The notes under the pieces are model-generated. The model saw nothing but the letters and a program-made list of their open reading frames with translations, was not told where the DNA came from and did no database searches. A stretch of DNA of 64,000 nt. Source: Chelatococcus sp. Its GTDB lineage: Bacteria > Pseudomonadota > Alphaproteobacteria > Rhizobiales > Beijerinckiaceae. Location: contig QFQY01000014.1 of assembly GCA_003248805.1 (NCBI GenBank), positions 1 to 64,000 of the forward strand. The letters are read 5' to 3'. Of this stretch, positions 8,002-16,347 are shown piece after piece; within the stretch, counting starts at the first letter, position 1, and every line of letters starts with the position of its first letter. The translations under genes and the position numbers were made by a program.

Positions 8002-8922
8002 ATGGCCGGCTATGTCCTCAAGCGCCTCGTCGCGATCATAGCCCTCACCTTCGGCATCACCGTCGTCGCCTTCCTGATCATCCGCCTGATTCCCGGCGAT
8101 CCGGTCATCGCCATGCTGGGCACCGGCGCGGGCGACAAGGAGATGATCGCGAGGCTGCGTGAGCAGCTGGGCCTGACCCGGCCGCTGCACGAGCAGTATT
8201 TCGTCTGGATCGGCCAGGTGCTTCGCGGCGATTTCGGCTATTCCTATGCCAACCAGCAGACGGTCTCGTCGCTGATCGCCTCGAGCTTTCCCGCGACGGT
8301 CCAGCTGACGCTGGCGGCATTGGCGATCTCGCTGCTCTTGGGTTCGGCGATCGGCATCGTCGCGGCCATCAGACGCAACCGCGCGGCCGACACGGCCGGC
8401 ATGGGGTTCGCGCTGATCTGCATGTCGATCCCGAGCTTCTGGCTCGGCCTGCTGCTGATCCTGATGTTCGCCGTGATCTGGCCGATCTTCGATGTCGTCG
8501 GCGGCACCGGACTGAAGGGCCTCGTCTTGCCGGCGGTGACGCTGGCCCTCGGCACGATGGGCTTCAACGCCCGCTTCATTCGCTCCAGCGTCATCGCCGC
8601 GCTGTCGCAGCAGCACGTCGTGACGGCCCGCGCGAAAGGCGTGCCGGAGGTCAGGCTGTTCGCCTGGCATGTCATGCGCAATGCCCTGCTGCCGATCCTG
8701 ACCATCGTCGGCCTGCAGATCGGCCAGCTCCTCTCCGGCTCGGTCATCGTCGAGACCGTATTCTCGCGGCCGGGCATCGGCCGGCTCCTGATCCAGGCGA
8801 TCCTGGCGAAGGACTACATGACGGTGCAGGCGCTGATCATGATGATCGCGCTCATCTACGCGCTGGCGAACTTCGTCGTCGACATCCTCTACCCCGTCCT
8901 GGATCCGCGGATCGCGCGATGA
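8002..8922 (+). CDS. Dpp/Opp-type ABC transporter permease (DppB-like)
   Basis: 306-residue inner-membrane permease, first gene of the operon. It has the N-terminal LVAIIALTFGITVVAFLIIRLIPGDP segment typical of DppB/GsiC, six predicted membrane spans, and the cytoplasmic EAA-loop region (VVTARAKGVPEVRLFAWHVMRNALLP) that docks the ATPase. The end SRPGIGRLLIQAILAKDYMTVQ and YPVLDPRI is diagnostic. It overlaps the next permease by four bases (ATGA), implying translational coupling. The operon supplies two permeases and a binding protein but no ATP-binding subunit. Confidence 0.93.
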   Translation: MAGYVLKRLVAIIALTFGITVVAFLIIRLIPGDPVIAMLGTGAGDKEMIARLREQLGLTRPLHEQYFVWIGQVLRGDFGYSYANQQTVSSLIASSFPATVQLTLAALAISLLLGSAIGIVAAIRRNRAADTAGMGFALICMSIPSFWLGLLLILMFAVIWPIFDVVGGTGLKGLVLPAVTLALGTMGFNARFIRSSVIAALSQQHVVTARAKGVPEVRLFAWHVMRNALLPILTIVGLQIGQLLSGSVIVETVFSRPGIGRLLIQAILAKDYMTVQALIMMIALIYALANFVVDILYPVLDPRIAR

Positions 8923-9830
8923 CGGACAGCGCCCGGACACCCGCCGCCTTCGCAGCCGCGCACGATCCCGCCGTGCTGGCCACCCGCCGCTGGTCGCGCA
9001 GGCGTGCCGTGCTGCGCGCGCTTCGCCACCGCAGCCTTTCGCTCGGTCTCGTCATCTGCACGGTGCTGGCCTTCCTCGCCTTCGTCCTGCCGCTCCTCAT
9101 CACGATCGACCCGGTCGCGCAGGATCCGATGGCGACCTTCTCGCCTCCGAGCTCGACCCATGTCATGGGCACCGACGCCTTCGGGCGCGACCTGCTGGCC
9201 CGCGTGCTGATCGGCGCCCGCACCACGATCCTGGCGAGCCTGTCGGTTGTCCTGCTCGGCGCCCTCGCCGGCACGGCCGTCGGCCTGGTCGCCGGCTATT
9301 TCGGCGGCGCGCTCGGCTTCGGCATCATGCGCCTGATCGACCTTCTGCTCGCCTTCCCCGGCATTCTCCTGGCGCTGACCGTCACCGCGATCCTCGGGCC
9401 CGGCCTCGTCAACGGCGTCTTCGCCATCGCCGCGATCCTCGTCCCCGTCTTCGCCCGTCTCGTCGAGGGCGCGACGATCGAGGTGCGCGGCCTGCCCTAT
9501 GTCGAGGCGGCGCGCTGCGCAGGCGCCTCGCAGGCGCGGATCATCCTGCGCTACATCCTGCCGAACGTGATGTCCGGCATCATCGTGCTGACCACGACCT
9601 GGCTCGGCATCGCCGCACTCTGGATCACCGCGCTCGGCTTCATCGGTCTCGGCGTCCAGCCCCCGACGCCCGAGCTCGGGGCGATCCTGAACGACGGCCA
9701 GAACTACATCATGCTCGCCTGGTGGATCACGGTCTTTCCCGGCCTTTTCCTCTCGCTCTTCGTCGTCGGCGTGAATCTGGTCGGCGACGGCCTGCGGGAC
9801 GAACTCGACCCGACTCTCAATCGCGGCTGA
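8919..9830 (+). CDS. Dpp/Opp-type ABC transporter permease (DppC-like)
   Basis: 303 residues. The extended N-terminal cytoplasmic segment and the FSPPSSTHVMGTDAFGRDLLARVLIGARTTI motif are the hallmark of DppC/GsiD permeases. The EAA loop reads YVEAARCAGASQARIILRYILPN. About six membrane spans, with GVQPPTPELGAILNDGQNYI near the end. Translationally coupled to the DppB-like partner. It should pair with it as a heterodimer in the inner membrane; ATPases must come from elsewhere in the genome. Confidence 0.93.
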   Translation: MTDSARTPAAFAAAHDPAVLATRRWSRRRAVLRALRHRSLSLGLVICTVLAFLAFVLPLLITIDPVAQDPMATFSPPSSTHVMGTDAFGRDLLARVLIGARTTILASLSVVLLGALAGTAVGLVAGYFGGALGFGIMRLIDLLLAFPGILLALTVTAILGPGLVNGVFAIAAILVPVFARLVEGATIEVRGLPYVEAARCAGASQARIILRYILPNVMSGIIVLTTTWLGIAALWITALGFIGLGVQPPTPELGAILNDGQNYIMLAWWITVFPGLFLSLFVVGVNLVGDGLRDELDPTLNRG

Positions 9831-9855
9831 CGCCGCTCAACAAGGGGACATGGCG

Positions 9856-11430
9856 ATGAACACAGGACTCCGTGGATTGCTGCTGGCTGGCCTTTCGGCT
9901 CTCGCCATGTCCGGCGCGCAGGCGCAGGCGCCCAACAAGGCCGCCAAGCTGACCGTCGGCTGGGCCGAGCCGATCGACACGCTCAACCCCGCCACGACCG
10001 GCGCCCGCAACCAGGGTCCGCTGCTGCTCAACATCTTCGACACGCTGGTCTGGCTGACGCCGGACTTCAAGGTCGAGCCGCTGCTGGCGACGAAATGGTC
10101 GGTGTCGCCGGATGGCCTGACCTACAGCTTCACCCTGCGCGAGGACGTGAAGTTCCATGACGGCACGGCCTTCGACGCCGAGGCCGTCGTCGCGAACATC
10201 AAGTACATCACCGACAAGAGCACCGCCGCGAAGGTCTCGATCGCGCTGCTCGGCCCCTGCAAGGAGGCGGTGGCGACGGGCAAATACACGCTCGACATCA
10301 AATGCGCCACGCCTTACGCGCCTCTGCTCGCCCAGCTCGGCGTGCCCTATCTCGGCATCCAGTCGCCGAAGGCCATTGCCGAATATGGCAAGGACCTCGG
10401 CCTGCATCCCACGGGAACCGGACCGTTCGCCTTCGTCAGCTACGAGCCGAACCAGAGCCTCGTGCTCAAGCGCAACGAGGCCTACGCCTGGAACCCTCCC
10501 TCGGTCGGCCATAAGGGACCGCCCAACATCGCCGAGGTGAAGTTCCAGATCGTCACCAATCCGCAGGCCCGCGTCAGCCAGTTCCAGAGCGGCCAGTCGC
10601 AGATGATGCAGCAGACGCCGGGCGTGCACTGGAACGCCATGCAGAAGATGGATCGCTACACGGCCATTCCGGTTCCGATCACGGGCCTCGGCATCTTCGC
10701 GCCGATCAACGCCAAGAAGTTTCCGACCGACGACATCGCGGTCCGCCGCGCCATCCAGTACGCCATCGACAAGAAGGGCGTCGTCCAGCTGGCCGAGGCC
10801 GGTGCCATTCCGCCCAGCCTGACGCCGCTCCAGCCCTCGATGACCGGCTACGACAAGTCGCTCGAGGCGATGTACCCCTATGACCCCGCGAAGGCCGAGG
10901 CGACGCTCAAGGAGGGCGGCTGGACCAAGAAGGACGGCTTCTGGGAAAAGGACGGCAAGCGCCTGACGCTGACGCTCACGGCGATCTCGACATCCACCTC
11001 CTATCCGCTGCTCGCCCAGGCGATGCAGAACTACCTGCAGAAGATCGGCATGGAGGCCAATGTCCAGCTGCTCGCCTCGCCGGCCTGGCTCGCCGCCAAC
11101 ATCAACGGCGACATGTCGCTGACCCCGCTGCAGTATATCGGCGTCGATCCGGATGCGCTCTCGGGCTGGTTCACCGCGGGCCAGTATTTCAACTGGAGCC
11201 ATTACTCGAACCCGAAGCTCGACGCGCTGTTCAAGCAGGGCCGCGAGGAAGGCGACGCCACCAAGCGCGTCGCGATCTATCACGAGCTGCAGAAGCTCCT
11301 GATGGACGAGGCGGTGATGCTGCCGATCCGCCAGAACATCGATCTCGTCATGACCTCACGGAAGCTGACCGGCGTGACCTATTCGGGCGGTGGCTTCGAA
11401 TATCTCGGCGCGGCCTCGCTCGCCGACTGA
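9856..11430 (+). CDS. Extracellular solute-binding protein, family 5
   Basis: 524 residues; periplasmic receptor of the Dpp/Opp-type importer. It has a signal peptide (MNTGLRGLLLAGLSALAMSGAQAQ) and the SBP_bac_5 landmarks: ATKWSVSPDGLTYSFTLREDVKFHDGTAFDAEAV near residue 80, then GTGPFAFVSYEPNQSLVLKRNEAYW-like and VRRAIQYAIDKKGVV. Two ATGs, at 9850 and 9856, are in frame; the AAGGGG site at 9842-9847 has proper spacing (8 nt) only to 9856. A strong hairpin follows the stop before the amidohydrolase, which would raise expression of the binding protein over the downstream enzyme. Ligand may be a peptide or peptide-like compound. Confidence 0.93.
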   Translation: MNTGLRGLLLAGLSALAMSGAQAQAPNKAAKLTVGWAEPIDTLNPATTGARNQGPLLLNIFDTLVWLTPDFKVEPLLATKWSVSPDGLTYSFTLREDVKFHDGTAFDAEAVVANIKYITDKSTAAKVSIALLGPCKEAVATGKYTLDIKCATPYAPLLAQLGVPYLGIQSPKAIAEYGKDLGLHPTGTGPFAFVSYEPNQSLVLKRNEAYAWNPPSVGHKGPPNIAEVKFQIVTNPQARVSQFQSGQSQMMQQTPGVHWNAMQKMDRYTAIPVPITGLGIFAPINAKKFPTDDIAVRRAIQYAIDKKGVVQLAEAGAIPPSLTPLQPSMTGYDKSLEAMYPYDPAKAEATLKEGGWTKKDGFWEKDGKRLTLTLTAISTSTSYPLLAQAMQNYLQKIGMEANVQLLASPAWLAANINGDMSLTPLQYIGVDPDALSGWFTAGQYFNWSHYSNPKLDALFKQGREEGDATKRVAIYHELQKLLMDEAVMLPIRQNIDLVMTSRKLTGVTYSGGGFEYLGAASLAD

Positions 11431-11437
11431 CCTCGAG

Positions 11438-11463
11438 GGCGCAGCCGCCCGCGCGGCTGCGCC
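11438..11463 (+). terminator. Intra-operon hairpin (attenuator or mRNA stabiliser)
   Basis: Perfect 11-bp stem GGCGCAGCCGC with complement at 11453-11463 and a 4-nt loop; it extends with further weak pairs. It lies between the binding-protein gene and the amidohydrolase gene of the same direction. There is no T run, so partial termination or 3' protection of the binding-protein mRNA is more likely than a full stop. Confidence 0.55.
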
Positions 11464-11503
11464 TTCGCCGATCTCCCATCTCGACGCTGCCGGAGCGAAC
11501 GCC

Positions 11504-12727
11504 GTGAAGACGCTGATCAAAGCTGCCCGACTGATCGACGGAACGGGCGCGGCCCCGGTCGAGAACCCCGTCCTCGTCGTGGCCGGCGGCAGGATCGAAT
11601 CCGTCGTCAGGGGTGAGCTCCCCTCCGATCTCGCCGGTGCCGAGGTCCACGACTATCCGGGCGCGACCATTCTGCCCGGGCTGATCGACACCCATGTCCA
11701 CCTCAATCTGCCCGGCGACGGCACCATTCTCGAGGATGCCGTCCGCGAGACCGAAGGCGTCCTCGTCGCGACCTCGGCGCTGGCGACCACCAAGGCCCTG
11801 AGGGCCGGCATCACGACGCTGCGCGATCTCGGCGCCAAGGGCCGCACGGCCATCGACGTCCGCCGCGCCCTGCAGCTCGGTCATGGCGATGGCGCCCGCG
11901 TCGTCGCCTGCGGCCAGGCGATTACGATCACCGGCGGCCATGTCTGGTATCTCGGCGGCGAGGCCGACGGCGTCGACGGCGTGCGCAAGAAGGTCCGTGA
12001 AATGGTCAAGCTCGGCGCCGACTTCATCAAGGTGATGGCGAGCGGCGGCGGCACGGTCGGCACGCAATCCTGGAATCCCTCCTTCTCGCAGGAGGAGTTG
12101 AACGCGCTCGCCGACGAGGCCCATCGCTTCGACCGCAAGGCGACCGCGCATTGCCTCTGCGCCCGTTCCATCGAGATGGCGATCGAGGCCGGCTTCGATC
12201 AGCTGGAGCATGCCGGCTTCATCGCCGACCGCAGCGGCCAGCAGATCTACGAGCCGGCCGTCGCCGAGAAGCTGGCGAAATCGGGCATTCCCGTGACCGG
12301 CACGCTCGCGGTGGGCGGCGCCGTGCTCCGCGAACTGCGCGCGAGACCCTCGCTCACCGAAACCGAGGCCGCCTTCCTGGCGCGCTGGGAGAAGTCCGCG
12401 GCCCAGAATCTCGACCAGTTCAGCAAGCTGCGCGAAGCCGGCGTGACCTTCGTCGCCGGGACCGATGCAGGCTGGCGGTTCACGCGCTTCGACGATCTGC
12501 CGCTCGAAATGGAGCTGATGCGGGAGGGCGGGATGACGGCGATGGACACGATCGTCGCCGCCACGGGCTACGCCGCGAAAGTCATCGACATCGACTCGCA
12601 GACCGGCAGCCTCAAGCCGGGACTGGCGGCGGACGTGCTCGTCGTCGGGGCCGATCCGCTGGTCGATCTCGCCGCGTTGCGCGACGTCCGCCTCGTCATG
12701 CAGGGCGGCAAGGTCCTCGGCGTCTGA
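11504..12727 (+). CDS. Metal-dependent amidohydrolase (imidazolonepropionase/prolidase-like)
   Basis: 407-residue TIM-barrel amidohydrolase. Metal-site residues seen: D-T-H-V-H after strand 1, a Lys in FIKVMASGG as the likely carboxylated bridge, H in TAHCLCARSIEMAIEAGFDQLEH (two ligands), and D in FVAGTDAGW. The C-terminus returns to the small composite domain (LKPGLAADVLVVGADPL). The start is a GTG at 11504, preceded by CGGAG; the frame upstream of it runs antisense-like into the binding-protein end. The family includes enzymes that split Xaa-Pro and other N-acyl or cyclic amide bonds. It probably hydrolyses the compound imported by the adjacent transporter; cytosolic (no signal peptide). 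Confidence 0.88.
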   Translation: MKTLIKAARLIDGTGAAPVENPVLVVAGGRIESVVRGELPSDLAGAEVHDYPGATILPGLIDTHVHLNLPGDGTILEDAVRETEGVLVATSALATTKALRAGITTLRDLGAKGRTAIDVRRALQLGHGDGARVVACGQAITITGGHVWYLGGEADGVDGVRKKVREMVKLGADFIKVMASGGGTVGTQSWNPSFSQEELNALADEAHRFDRKATAHCLCARSIEMAIEAGFDQLEHAGFIADRSGQQIYEPAVAEKLAKSGIPVTGTLAVGGAVLRELRARPSLTETEAAFLARWEKSAAQNLDQFSKLREAGVTFVAGTDAGWRFTRFDDLPLEMELMREGGMTAMDTIVAATGYAAKVIDIDSQTGSLKPGLAADVLVVGADPLVDLAALRDVRLVMQGGKVLGV

Positions 12728-12822
12728 GGACTGCATCGTGCCTGGAGGGCCGCCACCTGGCCGGATCCGCCGAATGATCGCTTCGACGACGGTTCGAGAT
12801 CCGGCAAGCGCCTCGCTGGCCG

Positions 12823-13185
12823 TTACCGCGGCGCCGGACCGAGCAAGGCGGCGACGGCCGGTTGCCTGGCCTGGCGTGCGCACCAGGCCGCGGGGCCTTG
12901 CTCGCGAACCTCGTCGAACCGGCGCTCGAGTTCGTTCCTGACCGTGGTTGGACCGAGATCCGGCCCGAGCGCTTCATGGGCGGCGTCGGTCATCGCCTTC
13001 GCCGCGTTCGACGCCAGGGCGAGGTTGACCGGCAGGGTCGGCGGACAAAACGCGACGATCGCGGCGTAGAGGCTCGCCGATCGTGCAATGCCTTCAGCCG
13101 TGATCTTCTGGGCTGTCGCGGGCGTCGTCAGGGAGATGATCGCCGCCGTAACGGCGACGCGCAATCTGGTAGGCATCGACGTCAT
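12823..13185 (-). CDS. Small exported hypothetical protein
   Basis: 120 residues from the start chosen at 13183-13185 (MTSMPTRLRVAVTAAIISLTTPATAQ), which is a good signal peptide ending in TAQ. Alternative in-frame ATGs lie 14 codons upstream and 3 codons downstream. The mature part is helical, with conserved-looking Cys-Pro-Pro and a second Cys near the end (AAWCARQ) that could form a disulfide in the periplasm. I do not recognise the family. It is isolated between the amidohydrolase, which converges on it, and the divergent ankyrin gene. Confidence 0.6.
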   Translation of the reverse strand: MTSMPTRLRVAVTAAIISLTTPATAQKITAEGIARSASLYAAIVAFCPPTLPVNLALASNAAKAMTDAAHEALGPDLGPTTVRNELERRFDEVREQGPAAWCARQARQPAVAALLGPAPR

Positions 13186-13464
13186 GGGTGAATGTCCGAT
13201 GTCTGATCTGGAGCGCTGCATCGCCATAGCCCAGGCCGGAAGGCCCGGGACGCCCCTGCGAAACTATGCACCGGAAAAATTGATCGTCCCACCGGATCCA
13301 CGTCGAGCTTGAGCAAGGGAGGCAGTTGACGGATCGTGGCTCCCATCGACGAGGCCGGGCATCCCGCTCGCCCATCGCCTCGACGGAGGAAAGCTCGGCG
13401 TCGGACCCTGCAGGGCCGACGGGTGCCGGGTGGATGCGCGTGGCGGCGCCAGGGAGAGCATTCG

Positions 13465-14151
13465 ATGAAACGAGCCTTCGCGGCCATCCTCGCCGGCCTT
13501 GCCGCCGCCCTTTCGCCGGCACCGGCTTCAGCCCAAATGCCGCCCGCGGCCGACGAGATCGCAGGCTATCGCGGCCTCTTCGCCGCGGCCCACAGCGGCG
13601 ACGTCGCCGCTATCGAAGAACTCGCGGCGGCGGGCGCTCCGATGGAGCAGCGCGACACCAGAGGCCGCACCGCGCTGCACATCGCAGCCCATGCCCGCCA
13701 GCGCGAGGCCCTGCAGGCGCTGGCGCGGCTGGGGGCGGATCCGCGCGCGCTCGACGCACAGCGCTATGACGCGGTGACGATCGCCGCGGTCGCCGACGAC
13801 GTCGCGACCATGCGGGTCGCATTGGCGATCGGCGGCGACCCGAAGGCCATCACGAGCCCCTATGACGGCACCGCCCTGATCGCCGCCGCCCACCTCGGCC
13901 ATGACGAGGTCGTCAAGGTCCTGATCGATGCAGGTGCCCCTCTGGATCACGTCAACAATCTCGGCTGGACCGCGCTGATCGAGGCCGTCACGCTCGGCGA
14001 TGGCGGCCCGCGCCATCAGCGCACGGCGAGCCATCTCGTCGCGGCCGGTGCGCGGCGTGATCTGGCCGACCGCAACGGCATGACCCCCATCGCGTTGGCG
14101 CGCCAGCGAGGCTATGACGCGATGGTCGGCATCCTCTCCCGGAAAGAATGA
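13465..14151 (+). CDS. Exported ankyrin-repeat protein
   Basis: 228 residues. A signal peptide (MKRAFAAILAGLAAALSPAPASAQ) is followed by about five ankyrin repeats: for example YRGLFAAAHSGDVAAIEELAAAGAPMEQRDTRGRTALH-type, DGTALIAAAHLGHDEVVKVLIDAGAPLDHVNNLGWTALIEAV and NGMTPIALARQRGYDAMVGIL. This arrangement marks a periplasmic protein-protein interaction module, as in AnkB-like proteins sometimes linked to catalase or stress protection. Start at 13465 is supported by the AGGGAGAG site; the frame upstream lacks similarity. It stands alone, with the inverted palindromic repeat 70 bases after its stop. Confidence 0.85.
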   Translation: MKRAFAAILAGLAAALSPAPASAQMPPAADEIAGYRGLFAAAHSGDVAAIEELAAAGAPMEQRDTRGRTALHIAAHARQREALQALARLGADPRALDAQRYDAVTIAAVADDVATMRVALAIGGDPKAITSPYDGTALIAAAHLGHDEVVKVLIDAGAPLDHVNNLGWTALIEAVTLGDGGPRHQRTASHLVAAGARRDLADRNGMTPIALARQRGYDAMVGILSRKE

Positions 14152-14221
14152 GGCCGGGCGAAATGGTGGCGGGCGCCAGCGCAGCCCTCATCGTCTGGCT
14201 CTGATCAGGGAGTCCCGAGCC

Positions 14222-14326
14222 TAGAGCATCGGCCCGAGAAGTGGAGCGCGGTTTTCGGGAAAAGCCGATGCAAGATCAAAGAGTTAGAGTATCGGACTGA
14301 ATACGATATTCAGTCCGATACTCTAA
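14222..14326 (-). repeat. Composite palindromic repeat, copy B (inverted relative to copy A)
   Basis: Read on the minus strand it has the same order as copy A: a 43-bp near-perfect palindrome (14284-14326, TTAGAGTATCGGACTGAATA at one end), a CTTTGATCTT linker, then the CATCGGCTTTTCCCG...CTCGGGCCGATGC palindrome (14222-14270). Differences from copy A are scattered, and in the first palindrome changes in one arm are matched in the other (GAGTATCGGAC / GTCCGATACTC), showing that pairing is maintained. Located between the ankyrin gene and the end of the DapA-like gene. Confidence 0.85.
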
Positions 14327-14334
14327 GGGGCTGA

Positions 14335-15231
14335 CTACGCCCTCGTGCAGGCGTCCAGCCGCCCGAGCGCCTCGCCGAGCGCGGTCGCGACGTCGGCGGG
14401 GGGCGCGGCCATGGGCGAACGCGGCAGCCCGGCGCCGACCCCCTGCAGCGTCTGGGCGGCCTTCACGCGGGCCGGCAGGTTAGGGGCCGCCAGAGAACGC
14501 CAGAGATGGCACAGTTCGCGGTTGAGCTCGCCGGCCAGATCGCGACGGCCGCCGCGAACGGCCTGCCACAGGGCGACATTGGCTCCTGGAGTCGCGCTGG
14601 CGATTGCTGCGATGGATCCCGCGGCCCCGAGATCGTAACAGCTCATCAGCGAGCCATCGATCGCGCCGAAGACGCGCTCGCCGCCGACGGCGAGGATGAG
14701 ATCGGCGAACGCGCCGAGATCCTTGTCGCTCTGCTTGACGGCGCGAACCTGCGGAACGCTGTCCATGATCCGTGCGGCCAGGGCGGGCTGGACATTGGCC
14801 CAGGAAATGACGTTGTAGATGACGATCGGGCGTCCTCCGGCATCGGAGACACGGCGATAGAACTCGACCAGGCCGTCGTCGCCCGGAGCGAAGATGTAGT
14901 GCGGCGGCGCCACCTGCAGCCCCGCGAGCGGCAGCTCGGCGAGTTGCCGGGCGCGCCGGGCAGCGGCCCGCGTGCTGTCGGCCATGATACTGGTCATGAC
15001 CGGGACGCGCCCGGCGACGACGTCCAGCGCGCACCGCGACAGGGCGAAGACCTCCTCCTCGTCCAACGCGAAGCCTTCCCCCGTGCTGCCTCCCACGACC
15101 ACACCGTCGACGCCTTCAGCCAGCATCCACTCGATCTGTCGGGAAAAGGCGCCGTAATCGACCGACTCGTCGGCGGCGAACGGCGTCGTCAGCGGAACGA
15201 TGACTCCTCCCAGCTCCATCGAACCCGTCAC
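14335..15231 (-). CDS. DapA/NanA-superfamily class I lyase
   Basis: 298-residue TIM barrel of the dihydrodipicolinate synthase / N-acetylneuraminate lyase superfamily. These enzymes make a Schiff base with a 2-oxo acid. Visible: GGSTGEGFALDEEE after strand 2, Y139 in PIVIYN, and the Schiff-base K166 in RAVKQSDKD. A GTG at 15231 overlaps the IclR stop (GTGA) and has AGGAAGG just upstream; an ATG four codons later has worse spacing. Coupled behind the IclR regulator on the minus strand, opposite a kinase-aldolase-SDR-importer operon, so it probably acts on a 2-oxo acid derived from the same substrate. Exact reaction (aldolase or dehydratase) cannot be set. Confidence 0.88.
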   Translation of the reverse strand: MTGSMELGGVIVPLTTPFAADESVDYGAFSRQIEWMLAEGVDGVVVGGSTGEGFALDEEEVFALSRCALDVVAGRVPVMTSIMADSTRAAARRARQLAELPLAGLQVAPPHYIFAPGDDGLVEFYRRVSDAGGRPIVIYNVISWANVQPALAARIMDSVPQVRAVKQSDKDLGAFADLILAVGGERVFGAIDGSLMSCYDLGAAGSIAAIASATPGANVALWQAVRGGRRDLAGELNRELCHLWRSLAAPNLPARVKAAQTLQGVGAGLPRSPMAAPPADVATALGEALGRLDACTRA

Positions 15232-16088
15232 TTCGCCTTCCTCGCCTTGTCCGTCGCCTGCGCGGGAGGCTCGTAGCCGAGCTGCCGTGAGAGCTGGTTG
15301 GCCGTCGCTACCACGAGTTCGGCCAGGACAGGAACACGTTCGCGCGTGACACGCTCCATCGGTCCGGTCACGCTGACGGCCGCGAAAACGCGGCCCGAGG
15401 TGTTCCGGATCGGGGCTGCGATGCAGCGGACGGTGGGCTGATGCTCGCCTTCGTCGATCGAGTAGCCGCGCTGGCGCGTTTCCGCGAGGTCGGCGCGCAG
15501 CGCGTCGGGGTCCGTGATCGTCGTGGAGGTGTAGGGAACCAGGCCTTGCCCGATAACCCTCTCGATGGTCGCCGGCTCCTGAAAGGCCAGCGCCGCCTTG
15601 CCCACTCCGGTGCAGTAGGAGGGCGAGAGCGAAAGGGTCGTCGTCCAGTTGACGCTGCTGACGCCGGGCTCGCGGTGCTCGATGATCACCATGTTGGTGC
15701 CGTCGAAGACGCACAGATGGGCCGATTCGCCGGTGATGTCCCCGAGCCGTTCCACCAGGTCGCGGGCTTCGCGATGCAGATCGAGATTGGCCAACACGAT
15801 GCTGCCGAGCTCGAACAGGCGAATGCCCATCCGGTAGCGATCCCGCCCCTTGTCCTGCTCGAGCAACTTGGCCTCGCGCAGGCTGGTGACGAGCCGATGC
15901 ACCGTCGTCTTCGGCATCTTGCAGCGCTCGGAGATCTCGGCGAGGCTCAGGGAGCGGTCATAGCGCGAGAAGCAGTCGAGCACGGCCATCAGCTTCTGCA
16001 TCGATTTGAGCGAGCCGCGCTGATCGGATCCTTCCGTTGTCTCGGCGCTGGCGCGTTTCCGTGCCGCTTCTGAGGCTTTCCCCGCCAT
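15228..16088 (-). CDS. IclR-family transcriptional regulator
   Basis: 286 residues: N-terminal winged helix (LAVLDCFSRYDRSLSLAEISERCKMPKTTVHRLVTSLREAKLLEQ-type layout at about 35-85) and the C-terminal GAF-like effector domain (CTGVGKAALAF, RGYSIDEGEHQPTVRCIAAPIRN, AAVSVTGPMERVT). Start at 16088 (MAGKASEAARKRAS) has GGGAG upstream; longer in-frame starts would run through the operator region. It is translationally coupled to the DapA-like lyase and divergent from the kinase operon. Two ATTCCGGAAT palindromes in the gap are likely its sites. Confidence 0.92.
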   Translation of the reverse strand: MAGKASEAARKRASAETTEGSDQRGSLKSMQKLMAVLDCFSRYDRSLSLAEISERCKMPKTTVHRLVTSLREAKLLEQDKGRDRYRMGIRLFELGSIVLANLDLHREARDLVERLGDITGESAHLCVFDGTNMVIIEHREPGVSSVNWTTTLSLSPSYCTGVGKAALAFQEPATIERVIGQGLVPYTSTTITDPDALRADLAETRQRGYSIDEGEHQPTVRCIAAPIRNTSGRVFAAVSVTGPMERVTRERVPVLAELVVATANQLSRQLGYEPPAQATDKARKAK

Positions 16089-16178
16089 CCGGCGCTGTCT
16101 CCCGCTCGATTCCGTCTCTAGGTGGAGCCGCTTGTGCGGCGGCACCATATCCATTCGCTCGGCGGATGAAAATTGGAA

Positions 16179-16207
16179 TTGACATCCGCATTCCGGAATA
16201 GCTAGAT
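16179..16207 (+). promoter_or_regulatory. Candidate promoter of the kinase-aldolase-importer operon
   Basis: TTGACA at 16179-16184, then a 17-base spacer and CTAGAT at 16202-16207. Spacing and the -35 hexamer are consensus. An ATTCCGGAAT palindrome lies inside the spacer, so a bound regulator would block RNA polymerase. Confidence 0.6.
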
Positions 16208-16231
16208 CACACCAAATTCCGGAATACGGAA
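16190..16231. promoter_or_regulatory. Paired IclR-type operators
   Basis: Two identical perfect palindromes ATTCCGGAAT at 16190-16199 and 16216-16225, 26 bases centre to centre (2.5 turns). The second overlaps a further inverted repeat TTCCG-N5-CGGAA (16217-16231). One copy sits in the spacer of the candidate promoter and one at the expected transcription start, an arrangement expected for repression by the divergent IclR protein. Confidence 0.65.
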
Positions 16232-16347
16232 TAAGAATCCGAATTTGGAAACGACCTGAGCGGTGGAATGATGAGCGAACTCGCTTCGGCGGCGTGCGTC
16301 GGCGCGCCTCGACGCCTCGGAGATCATTGTCTCCAGGGGCGCCCCGC

